NCBI GenBank assembly: GCA_029216955.1
Contig: JANAVB010002199.1
Coordinates: 11,856,585 to 11,920,584, forward strand
DNA: 64,000 bases
Direction: 5' to 3'
Origin: Iris pallida
Taxonomy: Eukaryota; Streptophyta; Magnoliopsida; Asparagales; Iridaceae
Every line of letters begins with the position of its first letter. Position 1 is the stretch's first letter. The notes under the pieces were generated by a model. That model was not told the DNA's origin and ran no database searches. It saw nothing but the letters and a program-made list of their open reading frames with translations. A program made the position numbers and the translations under genes. Of this stretch, positions 48,199-59,200 are shown one piece after another.

Positions 48199-50405
48199 TA
48201 CTACAAAAATCTGTCATATTAGCGACGTTTCAAAACGTCGCTAACCTCGGTGAAAACGTCGCTAAATTAATTTAGCAACGTTTAGGGCGACGTTTTGGGA
48301 ACAACGGAAAAAAATGTGTCGCTAAACGAGAAAACGTCGCAAAACGTCGCTAGGGCGACGTTATTTGGCGACATTTAACGTCGCTAATTAGCGACGTTAT
48401 TTGCAACATTTTAACATTAACGCTAATTAGTGACGTAAAAGGCGACGTTACTGTGTGGTCGCCGTTTAGTGACACTATTGCGACGTTTGGCGACGACGTG
48501 CTGACATAAGATTTGGTGCCATGTGTTGCCACGTCAGCATCTAGCGACGCTTTTAGCGACATTTATTAACGTCGCTACTGTTTAGCGACGAATTTTAACG
48601 TTGTTAAAAACGTCGCTAAGTTAAAAAAAATTAAAAAAAGGTTCCAGAATGCAAATGGAGCTGGAGCCTGTGCCAAAATACAGAATACAAAATACAAAAT
48701 ACATAATCCAATCCATAGGTTCGCCGACCCCCTCGGTGGAACACACAACACCGACACGCACAGTACATTCCAGAAAATACAAAAAATAAAAAAAAATACT
48801 ATCCGCAACGAACAATGTCAATATATAATATTCTCAACAAACCAAATCAATATCCACAAATACGTACAAACTCAGTATCATCAACGAAAAAAACTGAATA
48901 TCCCCAAATACGTACAAAGTCAAAATACAAAATACAGAATCTAATCCCTGGGTTCGCCGAAAATACAAAAACAAAGATTGACACACAGTACTAATTCGTA
49001 TGTGTTTTAAGTGTGAGAACGGATGGCTCAAAACACAACCCAAAATTCATTCTAGCATACATTAGTGTGAATCATCTATGTTCTGTACATATGGTGTAGT
49101 ATACGTTATTATCGAATCTAGTATCTAGTATCTGAAGAATGTAAAAGAATCAAGATGAACTCACATAATGTAATACTAAAATATAATCTACTACTATATA
49201 AGATATAGTGATAGGTTGTCGTATCATCATCAAGTTCTTCAGTAACCCCTGCTTGCTCAGTAAGGACATACATTTCTCACTCTACGCCCAAGCGCATATG
49301 ACAAAGATGCGTACTATTAGACGAATCAGATGTACTAACTGCTAAATTTCCAGTCACAGTGATTCCAAATAAGATATAAATACTACAAAAATCTGTCAGA
49401 TTAGCGACGTTTCAAAACGTCGCTAACCTCGGTGAAAACGTCGCTAAATTAATTTAGCGACATTTAGGGCGACGTTTTGGGAACGACGGAAAAAACGTGT
49501 CGCTAAACGAGAAAACGTCGCTAGGGCGACGTTATTTGGCGACGTTATTAACGTCGCTAATTAGCGACGTTATTTGCGACGTTTTAACATTGACGCTAAT
49601 TAGTGACGTAAAAGGCGACGTTACTGTGTGGTCGCCGTTTAGCGACACTGTTGCGACGTTTTGGCGATGACGTGCTGACATAAGATTTGGTGCCACGTGT
49701 TGCCACGTCAGCATCTAGCGACGCTTTTAGCGACATTTATTAACGTCGCTACTGTTTAGCGACGAATTTTAACGTTGTTAAAAACGTCGCTAAGTTAAAA
49801 AAATTAAAAAAAAGGTTCCAGAATGCAAATGGAGCTGGAGCCTGAGCCAAAATACAGAATACAAAATACAAAATACATAATCCAATCCATGGGTTCGCCG
49901 ACCCCCTCGGTGAAACACACAACACCGGCACGCACAATACATTCCAGAAAATACAAAAAATATAAAAAAAATACTATCCGCAACGAACAATGTCAATATA
50001 TAATATTCTCAACAAACCAAATCAATATCCACAAATACGTACAAACTCAGTATCATCAACGAAAAAAACTGAATAACCCCAAATGCGTACAAAGTCAAAA
50101 TACAAAATACAGAATCTAATCCCTGGGTTCGCCGAAAATACAAAAACAAAGATTGACACACAGTACTAATTCGTATGTGTTTTAAGTGTGAGAACGGATG
50201 GCTCAAAACACAACCCAAAATTCATTCTAGCATACATTAGTGTGAATCATCTTTGTTCTGTACATATGGCGTAGTATACGTTCTTATCGAATCTAGTATC
50301 TAGTATCTGAAGAATGTAACAGAATCAAGATGAACTCACATAATTTAATACTAAAATATAATCTACTACTATATAAGATATAGTGATAGGTTGTCGTATC
50401 ATCAT
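48048..50405. repeat. 1.18-kb tandem duplication spanning copia sequence and the DT-1 left end
   Basis: 48048-49230 and 49231-50405 are near-identical direct copies, both starting CAAGTTCTTCAG. Each holds about 150 bp of copia coding, the DT-1 terminus TACTACAAAAATCTG, the subterminal repeats and the first internal module. The duplication therefore occurred after DT-1 inserted. The junction falls at TATCATCAT/CAAG. Confidence 0.9.
48214..48625. repeat. DT-1 left subterminal repeat region
   Basis: More than twenty direct and inverted occurrences of the GCGACGTT or AACGTCGC type (core TAGCGACG). They resemble the subterminal transposase-binding arrays of CACTA elements. A second copy lies at about 49396-49800 in the tandem duplication, and a short version at 50470-50525. 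Confidence 0.85.
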
Positions 50406-51759
50406 TGCCGAGGGATGAGGGTCGAAGGACAGTCAACTTCATCTACGGCTACATAGTTACATGAGCAAGTCGTCGCGAAACGTCGCTAATAGCGACTAAT
50501 TTAGCGAATTTTGTATAAACGTCGCTAAATTCTAATTATATTCCCCTACCAATTCATTTCCCCCAATTTTACTCTCTCACTCTCTCTTCCCCCCCTCCGG
50601 CGCTCTCACTCTCTCTGGTGCTCTCACAGTACTAATTCATATCTATTTAAGTGTGAGAATGGATGGCTCTGAACACAACCCAAAATTCATTCTAGCATAT
50701 ATTAGTGTGGATCATTATGTTCTGTACATATAGTGTAGTATATGTTCTTATCGTATCTAGTATCTGAAGAATGTAACAGAATCAAGATGAACTCACATAA
50801 TGTAATACTAAGACATCATCTACTACTATATAAGATATAGTGATAGGTTGTCATATCATCATTGCCGAGGACAGTCAACTTTATCTACGGTTACATAGTT
50901 TCTGCCTCGCCAGTCGAATGGCTGCAGGGACTATGTCCTGATCACCATGTCGTACCGTAGATTAATGCAAATGGAGCTGGAGCCTGAGCCAAAATACAGA
51001 ATACAAAATACAGAACCCAATCCCTGGGTTCGCCGACCCCCTCGGTGGAACACTCAACACCGGCACGCACAATACATTCCAGAATATACAAAAAATATAA
51101 ATAAACTATCCGCAACGAATAATATCAATATATAATATCCTCAACAAACCAAATCAACATCCGTAAATACGCACAAACTCAGTATCCTCAACAAAAAAAT
51201 TGAATATCCCCAAATACGTACAAAGTCAAAAATATAGTACAGTCAAAAATGCAAAAACGAAACTACTGATCGCCTGGAGCTGGAGATGGACCCGGTGCTG
51301 GAGCCGGAGCTGGAGGAGCGCCACCAGATGATGCACAAATAACGCTCGAGTGAGCCAAAGGCATGTAGCCACTTCCCTCCCTCCATTCCCCCTCACCCTC
51401 TCTCATGCTATCAACGTCACAACTTTTCCAGTGCTGCTCCCTCTAATGATGATGAACGCAAAAATCAAAGACCCCCCTCTCCTTTCTCACTCTTTACAGT
51501 TCTCACAACAGGAAGGATCAGCATTTTCTAGTTCTCTTCCATCCATCCATTCCTCCGTTCTGATCAAGCCTCTTCCTTCTCATCTCCTCCACCATGGCTC
51601 TGGACCCATCTGCTCCTTCCTACTTCCCTTCTTCTTATTTGACTCTCTCAGCCACATATGATATCCAGCTCAAGTGTAGAGTCGGGGGAGAAGAAGTGGG
51701 CAGGAAGAGGAGGGGGAAGCAACACAGCCGGCGGCATGACCTGGAGGAAGTATAGAGGT

Positions 51760-51970
51760 TTTTTTTAACATCCGTAGGAGAACTATAAGGATATATCTTT
51801 TCACAAGATGTCACCTTGTCAAAGACCCTTAATGTGACAACCATGTTACCACGGTGTCGGAAGACTAACATGTCATAATTTTCTAAGCCGTGTGTTTTGA
51901 TATAATCCTCCCAACTTTTTCTTCCTATGTAGTAATCTTGTATTTTTTTATGAAGTTCAAGACGACATAT
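51760..51970 (-). pseudogene. Captured B3-domain fragment, left arm
   Basis: The minus strand encodes CRLELHKKIQDYYIGRKSW, then EDYIKTHGLENYDMLVFRHR and GNMVVTLRVFDKVTSCEKIY. This is the C-terminal half of a REM-type B3 DNA-binding domain, with the W-x-x-(Y/F)-V-K-x-H-x-L pattern followed by D-x-L-V-F-R-x-x-G-N and F-D-K. The first strands of the domain and any start codon are missing. The ORF continues into CT-rich flank that is not B3. It points away from the palindrome centre. Confidence 0.72.
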
Positions 51971-51992
51971 TTTTCCATTATGCGTCACTATA

Positions 51993-52215
51993 TGCCGTCT
52001 TGGACTTCATAAAAAAATGCAAGATTATTACAAAGGAGGAAAGAGTTGGGCGGATTATGTCAAAGAACACGGCTTAGAAAATTATGACATGTTAGTCTTC
52101 CGACACCGCGGTAACATGATATTCACATTAAGGGTCTTTGATAAGGTGACATATTGTGAAAAGATATATCCTTGTAGTTCTCCTACGGATGTTGAAAAAA
52201 ACCTCTGTACTTCCT
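51993..52215 (+). pseudogene. Captured B3-domain fragment, right arm
   Basis: The mirror copy, open from 51993 through 52472: SWADYVKEHGLENYDMLVFR then HRGNMIFTLRVFDKVTYCEK. It differs from the left copy at several residues (Y/C, K/E, V/I). B3 proteins of the REM group are plant transcription regulators. No CACTA gene family contains this domain, so it is most simply a captured host gene piece that was then inverted-duplicated. It lacks the N-terminal part of the fold and cannot encode a whole domain. Confidence 0.72.
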
Positions 52216-53561
52216 CCAGGTCATGCCGTCGGCTATGCTGCTTTCCCCTCCTCTTCCTGCCCACTTCTTCTCCTCCGACTCTACACTTGAGCTGGATATC
52301 TATGTGGCTGAGAGAGTCAAATAAAAAGAAGGGAAGTAGGAAGGAGCAAATGGGTCCAGAGCCATGGTGGAGGAGAGGAGAAGGAAGAGGCTTGATCAGA
52401 ACAGAGGAATGGATGGATGGAAGAGAACTAGAAAGCACTGATCCTTCCTGTTGTGAGAACTGTGAAGAGTGAAAAAGGAGAGGGGGGTCTTTGATTTTTG
52501 CGTTCATCATCATTAGAGGGAGCAGCATTGGAAAAGTTGTGACGTTGATAGCATGAAAGAGGGAGAGGGAGAATGGAGGGAGGGAAGTGGCTGCATACCT
52601 TTGGCTCATTCGAACGGTATTTTTGCGTCAGATAAAATAAAGAAAATTCAATTTTTCTCCAAGTGTGAGAACGGATGGCTCAGAACACAACCCAAAATTC
52701 ATTCTAGCATACATTAGTGTGAATTATCTATGTTATGTACATATGGTGTAGTATACATTTTTATCGAATCTAGTATCTGAAGGATATAACAGAATCAAGA
52801 TAAACTCACATAATGTAATACTAAAACATTATCTACTACTATATAAGATATAGTGATAGGTTATCGTATCATCATTGCCGAGGGATGAGGGTCGAAGGAC
52901 AATCAACTTTATCTACGGTTATATAGTTTCTGTTTCGCCAGTCGAATGGCTGTAGGAACTATGTCATGATCACCATGTCGTACCATAGATTTATGCAAAT
53001 GGAGCTAGAACTGGAGCCAAAATACAGAATCCAAAATACAAAATACATAATCCAATCCCTGGGTTCGCCGAAAATACAAAAACAAAGATTGACATACAGT
53101 ACTAATTCATGTGTTTTAAGTGTGAGAATAGATGGCTCAGAACACAATCCAAAATTCATTCTAGCATACATTAGTGTAAAATATCTATGTTCTATACATA
53201 TGGTGTAGTATACGTTCTTATCGAATCTAGTATCTAGTATCTGAAGAATGTAACAGAATCAAGATGAACTCACATAATGTAGTACTAAAATATCATCTAC
53301 TACTATATAAGATATAGTGATAGGTTGTCTTATCATCATTGCCGAGGGATGAGGGTCGGAGGATAGTCAACTTCATCTATAGCTACATAGTTTTTGCCTC
53401 GCCAGTCGAATGGTTGCAGGTACTATGTCCTGATCACCATGTAGTAGTCCAATACATTCCAGAGATTGACACAGTACTAATTCATATATGTAGTCCAATA
53501 CAAATAGTCTAATACAAAAACAACCCAATACAAATAGTCCAATACAAATAAGTACTAATAG

Positions 53562-53834
53562 CTAATGAGAACCACGCAGCTCACACAAACGATCTATGAT
53601 ACGATCACGCAACCACCTCGAATAAGTAGGATCGACGGCGGCAGGAGAGATGTAGTCCCTTGCAATAGCTGTATGAATAGAACTCCCGGTCTCACTAGCT
53701 ACCGGTACTGGATGAATAGAACTCCCGGTCTCACTAGCTATTGGTGCCACTTCCTCCTTAACAGTAGGAGGAGCCTCCTCAGCATTCACTGTTTTCCTCA
53801 AACGACGTGCCGCTCCTCGGGTCATGGGTGCCAA
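53562..53834 (-). CDS. Unrecognised 90-residue ORF in DT-1
   Basis: The ORF opens with ATG at 53834 (MAPMTRGAARRLRKTV) and ends at 53562. A basic N-terminus is followed by an acidic, Ser/Thr-rich middle with a perfect 13-residue tandem repeat containing ASETGSSIH (39-bp DNA repeat at about 53675-53750). The end is DPTYSRWLRDRIIDRLCEL. I do not recognise the family. It is not part of the repeated internal module, so it may be a captured first exon or a leftover transposon exon. Whether it is expressed is unknown. Confidence 0.4.
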   Translation of the reverse strand: MAPMTRGAARRLRKTVNAEEAPPTVKEEVAPIASETGSSIHPVPVASETGSSIHTAIARDYISPAAVDPTYSRWLRDRIIDRLCELRGSH

Positions 53835-54360
53835 CTGGTATGATCGATATTCACAAATAATATAATTGTAACATAACTAAAGGAACCATCAAGTAATTTG
53901 AGTACATTTTCGAAAGCAGCTAAAGTACAGAAAATTTGATTTTTTGCCAAGTGTGAGAACGGATGGCTCAGAACACAACCCAAAATTCAGTCTAGCATAC
54001 ATTAGTGTGAATCATCTATGTTCTGTACATATGGTGCAGTATATATTCTTATCGTATCTAGTATCTGAAGAATGTAACAGAATCAAGATGAACTCACATA
54101 ATGTAATACTAAGACATCATCTACTACTATATAAGATATAGTGATAGGTTGCCATATCATCATTGCCGAGGGATGAGGGTTGGAGGACAGTCAACTTTAT
54201 CTATAGCTACATAGTTTCTGCTACACCAGTCGAATGGCTGCAGGGACTCTGTCCTGATCACCATGTCGTACCATAGTTTCTGCCTCGCTAGTCGAATGGC
54301 TGCAGGGACTATATGTCCCGATCACCATGTTACCAATTAACCACCAATAAAACTACTTGT

Positions 54361-54465
54361 TACAAATATCGGCACTATCGGTGCGTTCGAATCGGAGTAT
54401 CACATTTTTCGGTGTCGGAAAACAAATAATTATTACTAAATTATAAGATTTTTTGGCACTATCTG
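54361..54465. mobile_element. Relic of the TATCGG-type MITE
   Basis: GGCACTATCGG, GGAGTATCACATTTTTCGG and AACAAATAATTATTACTAAATTATAAG match the left part of the element at 59668-60179. This is only a fragment, so its borders are uncertain. Confidence 0.55.
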
Positions 54466-54469
54466 TACC

Positions 54470-55200
54470 CCTGACCAAGCCCCCCTACACCACCCCTAAC
54501 CCGAACACTAACCCTCCCCTCCCTCCTGCTCCCCTCCCACAGCCCTCCCCACCCCCCTTCTCCCCTTCCACAATCGCCCACACATACCCACCCCTAACCC
54601 GAACCCTACCCCTAGCTCCCCTCCCTCAGCCGCCCTCGTCCCCCCTGCCCCACCCCTCCAGCCACCCCCACTCACCCCCGAATCACCCGCATCCCCCTTC
54701 CCCTCCCCCTGAGCCACACGCACCCCTCTAACCACCAACAACCAAAACAGCCGGAGAGAGAGAGAGGGGAAGAGAAAGAGTACCACGTACCGGAGAGGGA
54801 AGAGAGTCGTCGGAGAGAGTGAGAGCACCGGAGAGGGAAAGGAGAGAGAGTGAGAGAGTAAAATGGGAGAAAATAAACCCTAACCCGAACACTAACCCTA
54901 GCTCCCCTCCCCCAGCCGCCCTTGTCCCTCCTGCCCCACCCCCCAGCCACCCCCCACTCACCCCCCAACCACCCGCATCCACCCTGCACAACCTCCCGAG
55001 CCACCCGCACCCCAACAACCACCAACAACCAAAATAGCCGAAGAGAGAGGGAGGGGAAGAGTCACGTACCAGAGAGGGAGGAGAGTCGCCGGAGAGAGTA
55101 AGAGTCGTCGAAGAGAGTGAGAGCGCCGGAGAGAGTGAGAGCGCCGGAGGGGGGAGGAGAGAGGTGAGAGAGTAAAATAGAAGGAAATGAATCGGTGGGG
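54470..55200. repeat. C-rich and GAGA-rich block with an internal duplication
   Basis: 54590-54760 and 54885-55060 are similar copies (AACCCGAACACTAACCCT type start, CCACCAACAACCAAAA end), separated by AGAGAGAG-rich sequence. The GAGA and subterminal part at 55095-55290 is the reverse complement of 50462-50640. Long Pro-rich and Gly-rich ORFs here follow from base composition only. Confidence 0.8.
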
Positions 55201-55422
55201 GGGATATAATTAGAATTTAGCGATGTTATCACTATCGTCGCTAAGTTAGTCGCTATTAGCGACGTTTTGCGACGACTAGATCATGTGATTAATATGCGTC
55301 GTTGTAACTTCGCTTAGGTCCTCGCTAGTAGCGACTATTAGCGACGTTTAGACAAAACGTCGCTAATGTACACAATTTAGCGACGTTAATCGAACGTCGC
55401 TTAATATATGTCGCCAATTGAG
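55200..55422. repeat. DT-1 right subterminal repeats
   Basis: About ten occurrences of the TAGCGACG / CGTCGCTA type before the right terminus at 55423-55437, mirroring the left end. Confidence 0.8.
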
Positions 55423-55437
55423 CAGATTTTAGTAGCG

Positions 55438-55513
55438 AAAGGTTATCTTGTAGGTGACCGTTCATCACCACCAAAGAACAACAAACAATCTGCAAGACTC
55501 CACCCTCGGCAAT
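55438..55513 (-). pseudogene. Ty1/copia fragment, upstream part
   Basis: The minus strand encodes AEGGVLQIVCCSLVVMNGHL, the segment that precedes the LWHMRLG motif in copia polyproteins. With DT-1 and one AAA copy removed, the frame runs directly into the copia coding at 48198. The upstream copia coding is cut at 55514 by DT-2. Confidence 0.85.
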
Positions 55514-55529
55514 CACTACCAAAATACAT

Positions 55530-56000
55530 GGATTTACCGACGGCCTTATCCGTCGGTAATCCGTCGCCAAAAATAAATACCGACGGATTACCGACGGATA
55601 TTTTGGTAAAACAGCCGTCGGGAATAATCTCGTCGCTAAAACATATCCGTCGCTACTCCGTCGCTCAGCGACGACTTAGCGACGGAATACCGTCGGCGCA
55701 TCTAAATATATATAGCGACGGATTACCGACTAGCTTTCGTCAAAACATGTATCAGGATATAGGGTTAGCGACGAAAAACTCCGTCGCTAACCAGTCGGCA
55801 AAACCGTATCACTGATTTTCTGATACCCAATATCCGTCGCTAATCCGTCGTAAATTTGTCGGCAAAAGCGTATCAGAGATTTTCTGATACCCAATTACCG
55901 ACGGACATTCCGTCGCTAAACCGTCGCTCAATGTAAAATTCTCCAGTTAGCGACGGACTATCCATCGCTGAGTGGTCGCCAGTCCGTCGCTAACTGCTAA
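55530..56000. repeat. DT-2 subterminal repeats
   Basis: Dense direct and inverted CCGACGGAT / ATCCGTCGG and GCGACGG / CCGTCGC words. Related TTTTCTGATACCCAAT segments recur near 55815 and 55875. The motif differs from that of DT-1 (TAGCGACGTT), so the two elements belong to different families. Confidence 0.8.
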
Positions 56001-56044
56001 TTTTTGAAAAAAAATACTGCAAACAGACTCTTTCCTGTTTATAC

Positions 56045-56300
56045 AACACATCCAACACAATATCAAACATGCAAAATATCCATATACAACACCATATATC
56101 CATATCCAACACGAATATCCAACGTATCCAATATCCAACACCATATATCCATATGCAAAATATCCATATCCGACACCAATATCCAACGTATCCAATATCC
56201 AACAAAATATTACCAACACAATATATCCAATATCCAACATTAAATTATCCAAACATAAAAAATATCCGAACATACTCAGTATCCAAACGTCTACAAAACC
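56045..56300. repeat. Short ATATCCAAC tandem repeats
   Basis: Irregular repeats of ATATCCA, CCAACAC and ACGTATCC, about 9-30 bp long, lie just downstream of the stop of the TNPA-like gene. Any ORFs through it are compositional. Confidence 0.75.
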
Positions 56301-56316
56301 AACAACATAAACAAAA

Positions 56317-58283
56317 TCAAACCCCGTCCGTCGGATCGTCTCGTGCTCGTGCCGCCGCATCCGCTTTGCGTATGTACTCCTCCACCGTGTGTGCCGGCAC
56401 TTGGGACAAGACATGGTCTGGAAGCGTGCATAGCTGCTCTGGCGACATCATGTCAAGGAGCGTCAAGATGGTGTTATCCGATACGATACGGGCGTCCGCA
56501 GAGCGGTTAAACGAAAGCCGTCCGGGGGAAGAAGGACCAGGTCGATCCGAAGCACCGGCAGCAGCAGTAGACGAATCGGGAGCAGACGGACCGGAAGCAG
56601 ACGGATAGCGCCCCAACACTATCGCCCGCAAATCTGACACCGCGGAGGTCAGAGTCGCAAGCTGTGCCCTTACATCGTCAACCGGGGGCGCTGGGAGAGG
56701 CGGAGGCGGTGGATATCTCGGGGACGGCTGCAACGAGGGCGCCATGGAACCTAAGCCGTAGACGCGCCCTTTTCTAACGCCGCCGACGGATTCTACGAAC
56801 ACGTCGTCGTAGCGAGCGGCCATAGAAGAGTGCGTCTGGGTGGGCGTCGTTTCGCCGACATTCTCGGAAGGGGGCTCGATCTCAAGCCGACTAAGTGCCT
56901 CACGATACGCAGCCTATCCAATGAATGTGTTTATACTATAAGTTTTCCTAAGTTATAATCTAAATCCTATGTTTCCCTAAGTTATAGTCTGAATCCTAAG
57001 TTTATCTAATTAACTTAACAATAATTATATTTCTAACATAAATCTCATAAACGTAAGTACTTACATCAGTCTCCTCGGCCCTCGCATCGACGAAGCTCCC
57101 TTCCTTCCGCCTCTTGTGCGTATGCACGAATACATCCTAAGCGGTGACCGTCTCCGCCTCTTTCCCCTGTTTCACCGCCCGTTGGGCCTGTATACGTAGA
57201 ATTTAATTAACTTCGTATATTAACAGTACGAAATTAAATAATAGAATGAATTTGAATTTGTGCTATCTCAACAAATCTGTACGCGTCAATGCGTAGGGCC
57301 TTGATCCCCCCGTATGCAGACCCGCGACCTGTCGATTAGCCTTAGCTTTCTCCGATTTCAGCTTGAACTGCGGAGTATCCATCTTCTCCAACATCTGCTC
57401 ATAGTACTCCGCTCGGATCCAGTCCTTCCTCGTATGCGCCGTACGAAGGTCGTACACCGCATCCCGTATCTTCTTCCCGGCGGCGGCTTTGTAGGTCCTG
57501 CGGATCGCCTCCTCGCGATGGGGGGGCCACCAGAACGTCCTCTGACATACAAATTCAAATATCACGTAATAAAAAATTTAATGATTTAAAGAATAATTAA
57601 TAATTCATCGACGGATTTATACCCTCATCTCGTCGAGCCAGACGTACTTCATGTCCTGAGGCACCTCAGAAAAATTGAGGTAGGGGCCATGGTAGTTATC
57701 CCGGATAATGCGCCCTAGAATCCGGGCAGCATCCCACGGGAAAAACCTATAAAGAAGCAACGACTGGATTGTTAACTTGAATAAATGAAACAAATTTAAT
57801 AAATTAACTTAAATTTACTTACGATTCACCAGCGGGCCATAGCTCTCGTCGGAACTCGCCCACCAGCCTCTCTGGTGGCGTCGGGGGATCCGTGGGTCCG
57901 CGTACGTACTCCCCGGTAACAGGATGAAACTGAATTCCGGGGTACTCCGAGGCCCACCCTGCAGTAACTGCTGGGCCCCCTGCTGCATCTGCTGCTGCAT
58001 CCGCTGGTACATCCGATGGCGGAACGGATTCGCTAGCGGATGGAGTCACAGGCCTCGACGACGATGTCGGTAGCACCGAGGAAGAATGACGGCGGGAAGA
58101 GCCTGTGTCCGGGCTCTCCAAGTCGGGATCGGAGGTCACATCCGGGGAATGCGGCTGGCGACCACGACCGCTACCACCACGCCCACGCCCACGCCCACGA
58201 CCACCACCACCACCACTACCGCCGTCGCCGCCGCCACCGCCACGACCACGGCCAGCACCACCAGTACGGGTGCTCGCAACCAT
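56317..58283 (-). pseudogene. DT-2 TNPA-like gene (Transposase_24 / Ptta En-Spm type), five exons, one stop
   Basis: Exons as read: 58283-57823, 57746-57623, 57541 to about 57283, 57187-57065, 56913-56317. Donors GTAAGT, GTATAA and GTAAGTAC and acceptors TATAG, GTCAG, TACAG and GATAG are plausible. Exon 1 starts MVASTRTGGAGRGRGGGGG (a Gly/Arg low-complexity arm). Exon 2 encodes PWDAARILGRIIRDNYHGPY, exon 3 DKxE-rich helices and LHTGGS, exon 4 DVFVHTHKRRKEGSFVD, exon 5 YDDVFVESVGGVRKGRVYGL, hallmarks of this family. A TAG at 57137-57139 interrupts exon 4. The exon 3/4 junction does not keep frame with the nearest canonical donor. TNPA-type proteins bind subterminal repeats during CACTA transposition. 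Confidence 0.82.
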
Positions 58284-58680
58284 GCCCTGTAAATAGAACA
58301 CATAAACAAAATACCGACAACATAGATTTATAAATGAATATAAAACTAAACATATCCGTACCAGCAGCAGGACGATGAGTGCCGCCCAAACGAGTAGGCC
58401 TAGGAGTGCCATCTGCAAAAAGAAACTCATACAATAATACGCAAATATTCCAAACTGAAATAAATATTACAATCAGAAGTGAAGTACGAATAAAAGCTAG
58501 ATACACAAAATCTGATAAAATCACGCACCAATACAACAAAGTACAATTCTTGTAACTTTTGATGAAAGGGCATCTTGTGTTCCACTAGACTTGTAATTGT
58601 AAATCCAAATGTAATGGGGTAATTTAGGATTCGAGACTAGATATTGGGTGCTTCAAGATACAACTAAAATATAGCGATAT

Positions 58681-59198
58681 TTAATCATCATCATCGTCCT
58701 CTTCCTCGGCCTCGGCCTCATCATCATCCTCATCGTCGAATTCATCTGTATCCTCATCCTCATCCTCATAAAGTTCTTCTTCTTCTTCTTCTTCTTCTTC
58801 TTCTTCAGTCTCAATACTTGGGACAAGACGCCTCTTTCTCCCCTGGTTGACATCTAAGTCTTGTATATCAACCTCTTCCTCTCCTCTATTTTCATCAGCA
58901 AGAGGTATATCAACCTCTAATTCAACATCCATGTCACAAGACTGTTGTCCCAAGTATTGGGGCTTTTCGATCTGGTCCTCTTGGTATGCTCCATGTACTG
59001 AGTTTTGCTCATGGCATACTTAAGAAATACTTCCACACCTGCCTGAAAATCGTCACTCACACCAATTCTGCTCTCGTGTTGTCGTTTGTACATCCATGTA
59101 AGATCAACAAAGTAACGATTCATGCTCGATTTGATGTGAATATCTGTATCGTAAGACAAACTAAACATAAGAATTAATAGCCCGATACCGATACTCAT
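58681..59198 (-). pseudogene. DT-2 TNP2-type transposase remnant: N-terminal associated domain joined to an acidic tail
   Basis: 59198-58917 contains RYFVDLTWMYKRQHESRIGV then GVEVFLKYAMSKTQYM, matching the transposase-associated domain at the N-terminus of TNP2-type proteins, although the usual Cys cluster after it is eroded. A second frame (58953-58681) encodes a strongly acidic tail (runs of E and D, EDEDEDTDEFDDE). This may be the natural C-terminus of the protein. The catalytic middle is absent, so I infer a large internal deletion. Confidence 0.6.
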
Positions 59199-59200
59199 AT

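Larger units (their letters stand above)
51345..52616. repeat. Near-perfect 1.27-kb palindrome (about 626-bp arms, 19-bp loop)
   Basis: The left arm 51345-51970 and right arm 51990-52616 are reverse complements at roughly 93-95 percent by eye. They run from GAGTGAGCCAAAGG on the outside to TTCAAGACGACATAT / ATATGCCGTCTTGGA at the centre, separated by 51971-51989. Each arm contains one B3-domain fragment and a CT-rich flank. A transcript from either strand would fold into a long hairpin. Confidence 0.92.
48645..54335. repeat. Degenerate internal repeat module of DT-1 (about six to seven copies)
   Basis: The module consists of segments starting GCAAATGGAGCTGGAG, then GTGTGAGAACGGATGGCTC (near 49010, 50185, 50650, 52662, 53118, 53950), then TGCCGAGGGATGAGGGTC and GTCCTGATCACCATGTCGTA. 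Copies range from about 250 to 600 bp and are collinear but differently truncated. No conserved reading frame is evident, so I take it as non-coding internal DNA of the transposon. The palindrome and the 53562 ORF are interspersed. Confidence 0.8.
48199..55437. mobile_element. DT-1: non-autonomous CACTA (En/Spm) transposon in copia
   Basis: The left terminus TACTACAAAAATCTG (48199-48213) and right terminus CAGATTTTAGTAGCG (55423-55437) are inverted copies of CACTACAAAAATCTG with one and two changes. Three-base duplications AAA flank it (48196-48198, 55438-55440), as CACTA transposases make. Subterminal repeats of GCGACGTT/AACGTCGC lie at both ends. No TNP2 or TNPA coding is present. Inside are repeat modules, a B3-bearing palindrome, one small ORF and a C-rich block. 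Confidence 0.88.
55514..59200 (-). mobile_element. DT-2: second CACTA transposon (right end not identified)
   Basis: The terminus CACTACCAAAATACATGG starts at 55514, preceded by AAT (possible duplication). It is followed by a subterminal array of CCGACGG, CCGTCGCTAA and related words to about 56000. A TNPA-like gene (58283-56317) and a TNP2-type remnant (59198-58681) both read on the minus strand, so the visible end is the 3' end of the element. I found no matching inverted terminus on the right; the true end may have been lost. Confidence 0.75.

Noticed and set aside
54453..55037. Pro-rich extensin-like ORFs
   Set aside because: Open in several frames because of C-rich duplicated DNA; no SPPPP periodicity or signal peptide.
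58040..58333. Plus-strand His/Thr/Pro-rich ORFs over the TNPA-like gene
   Set aside because: Shadows of the Gly/Arg-rich first exon on the minus strand.
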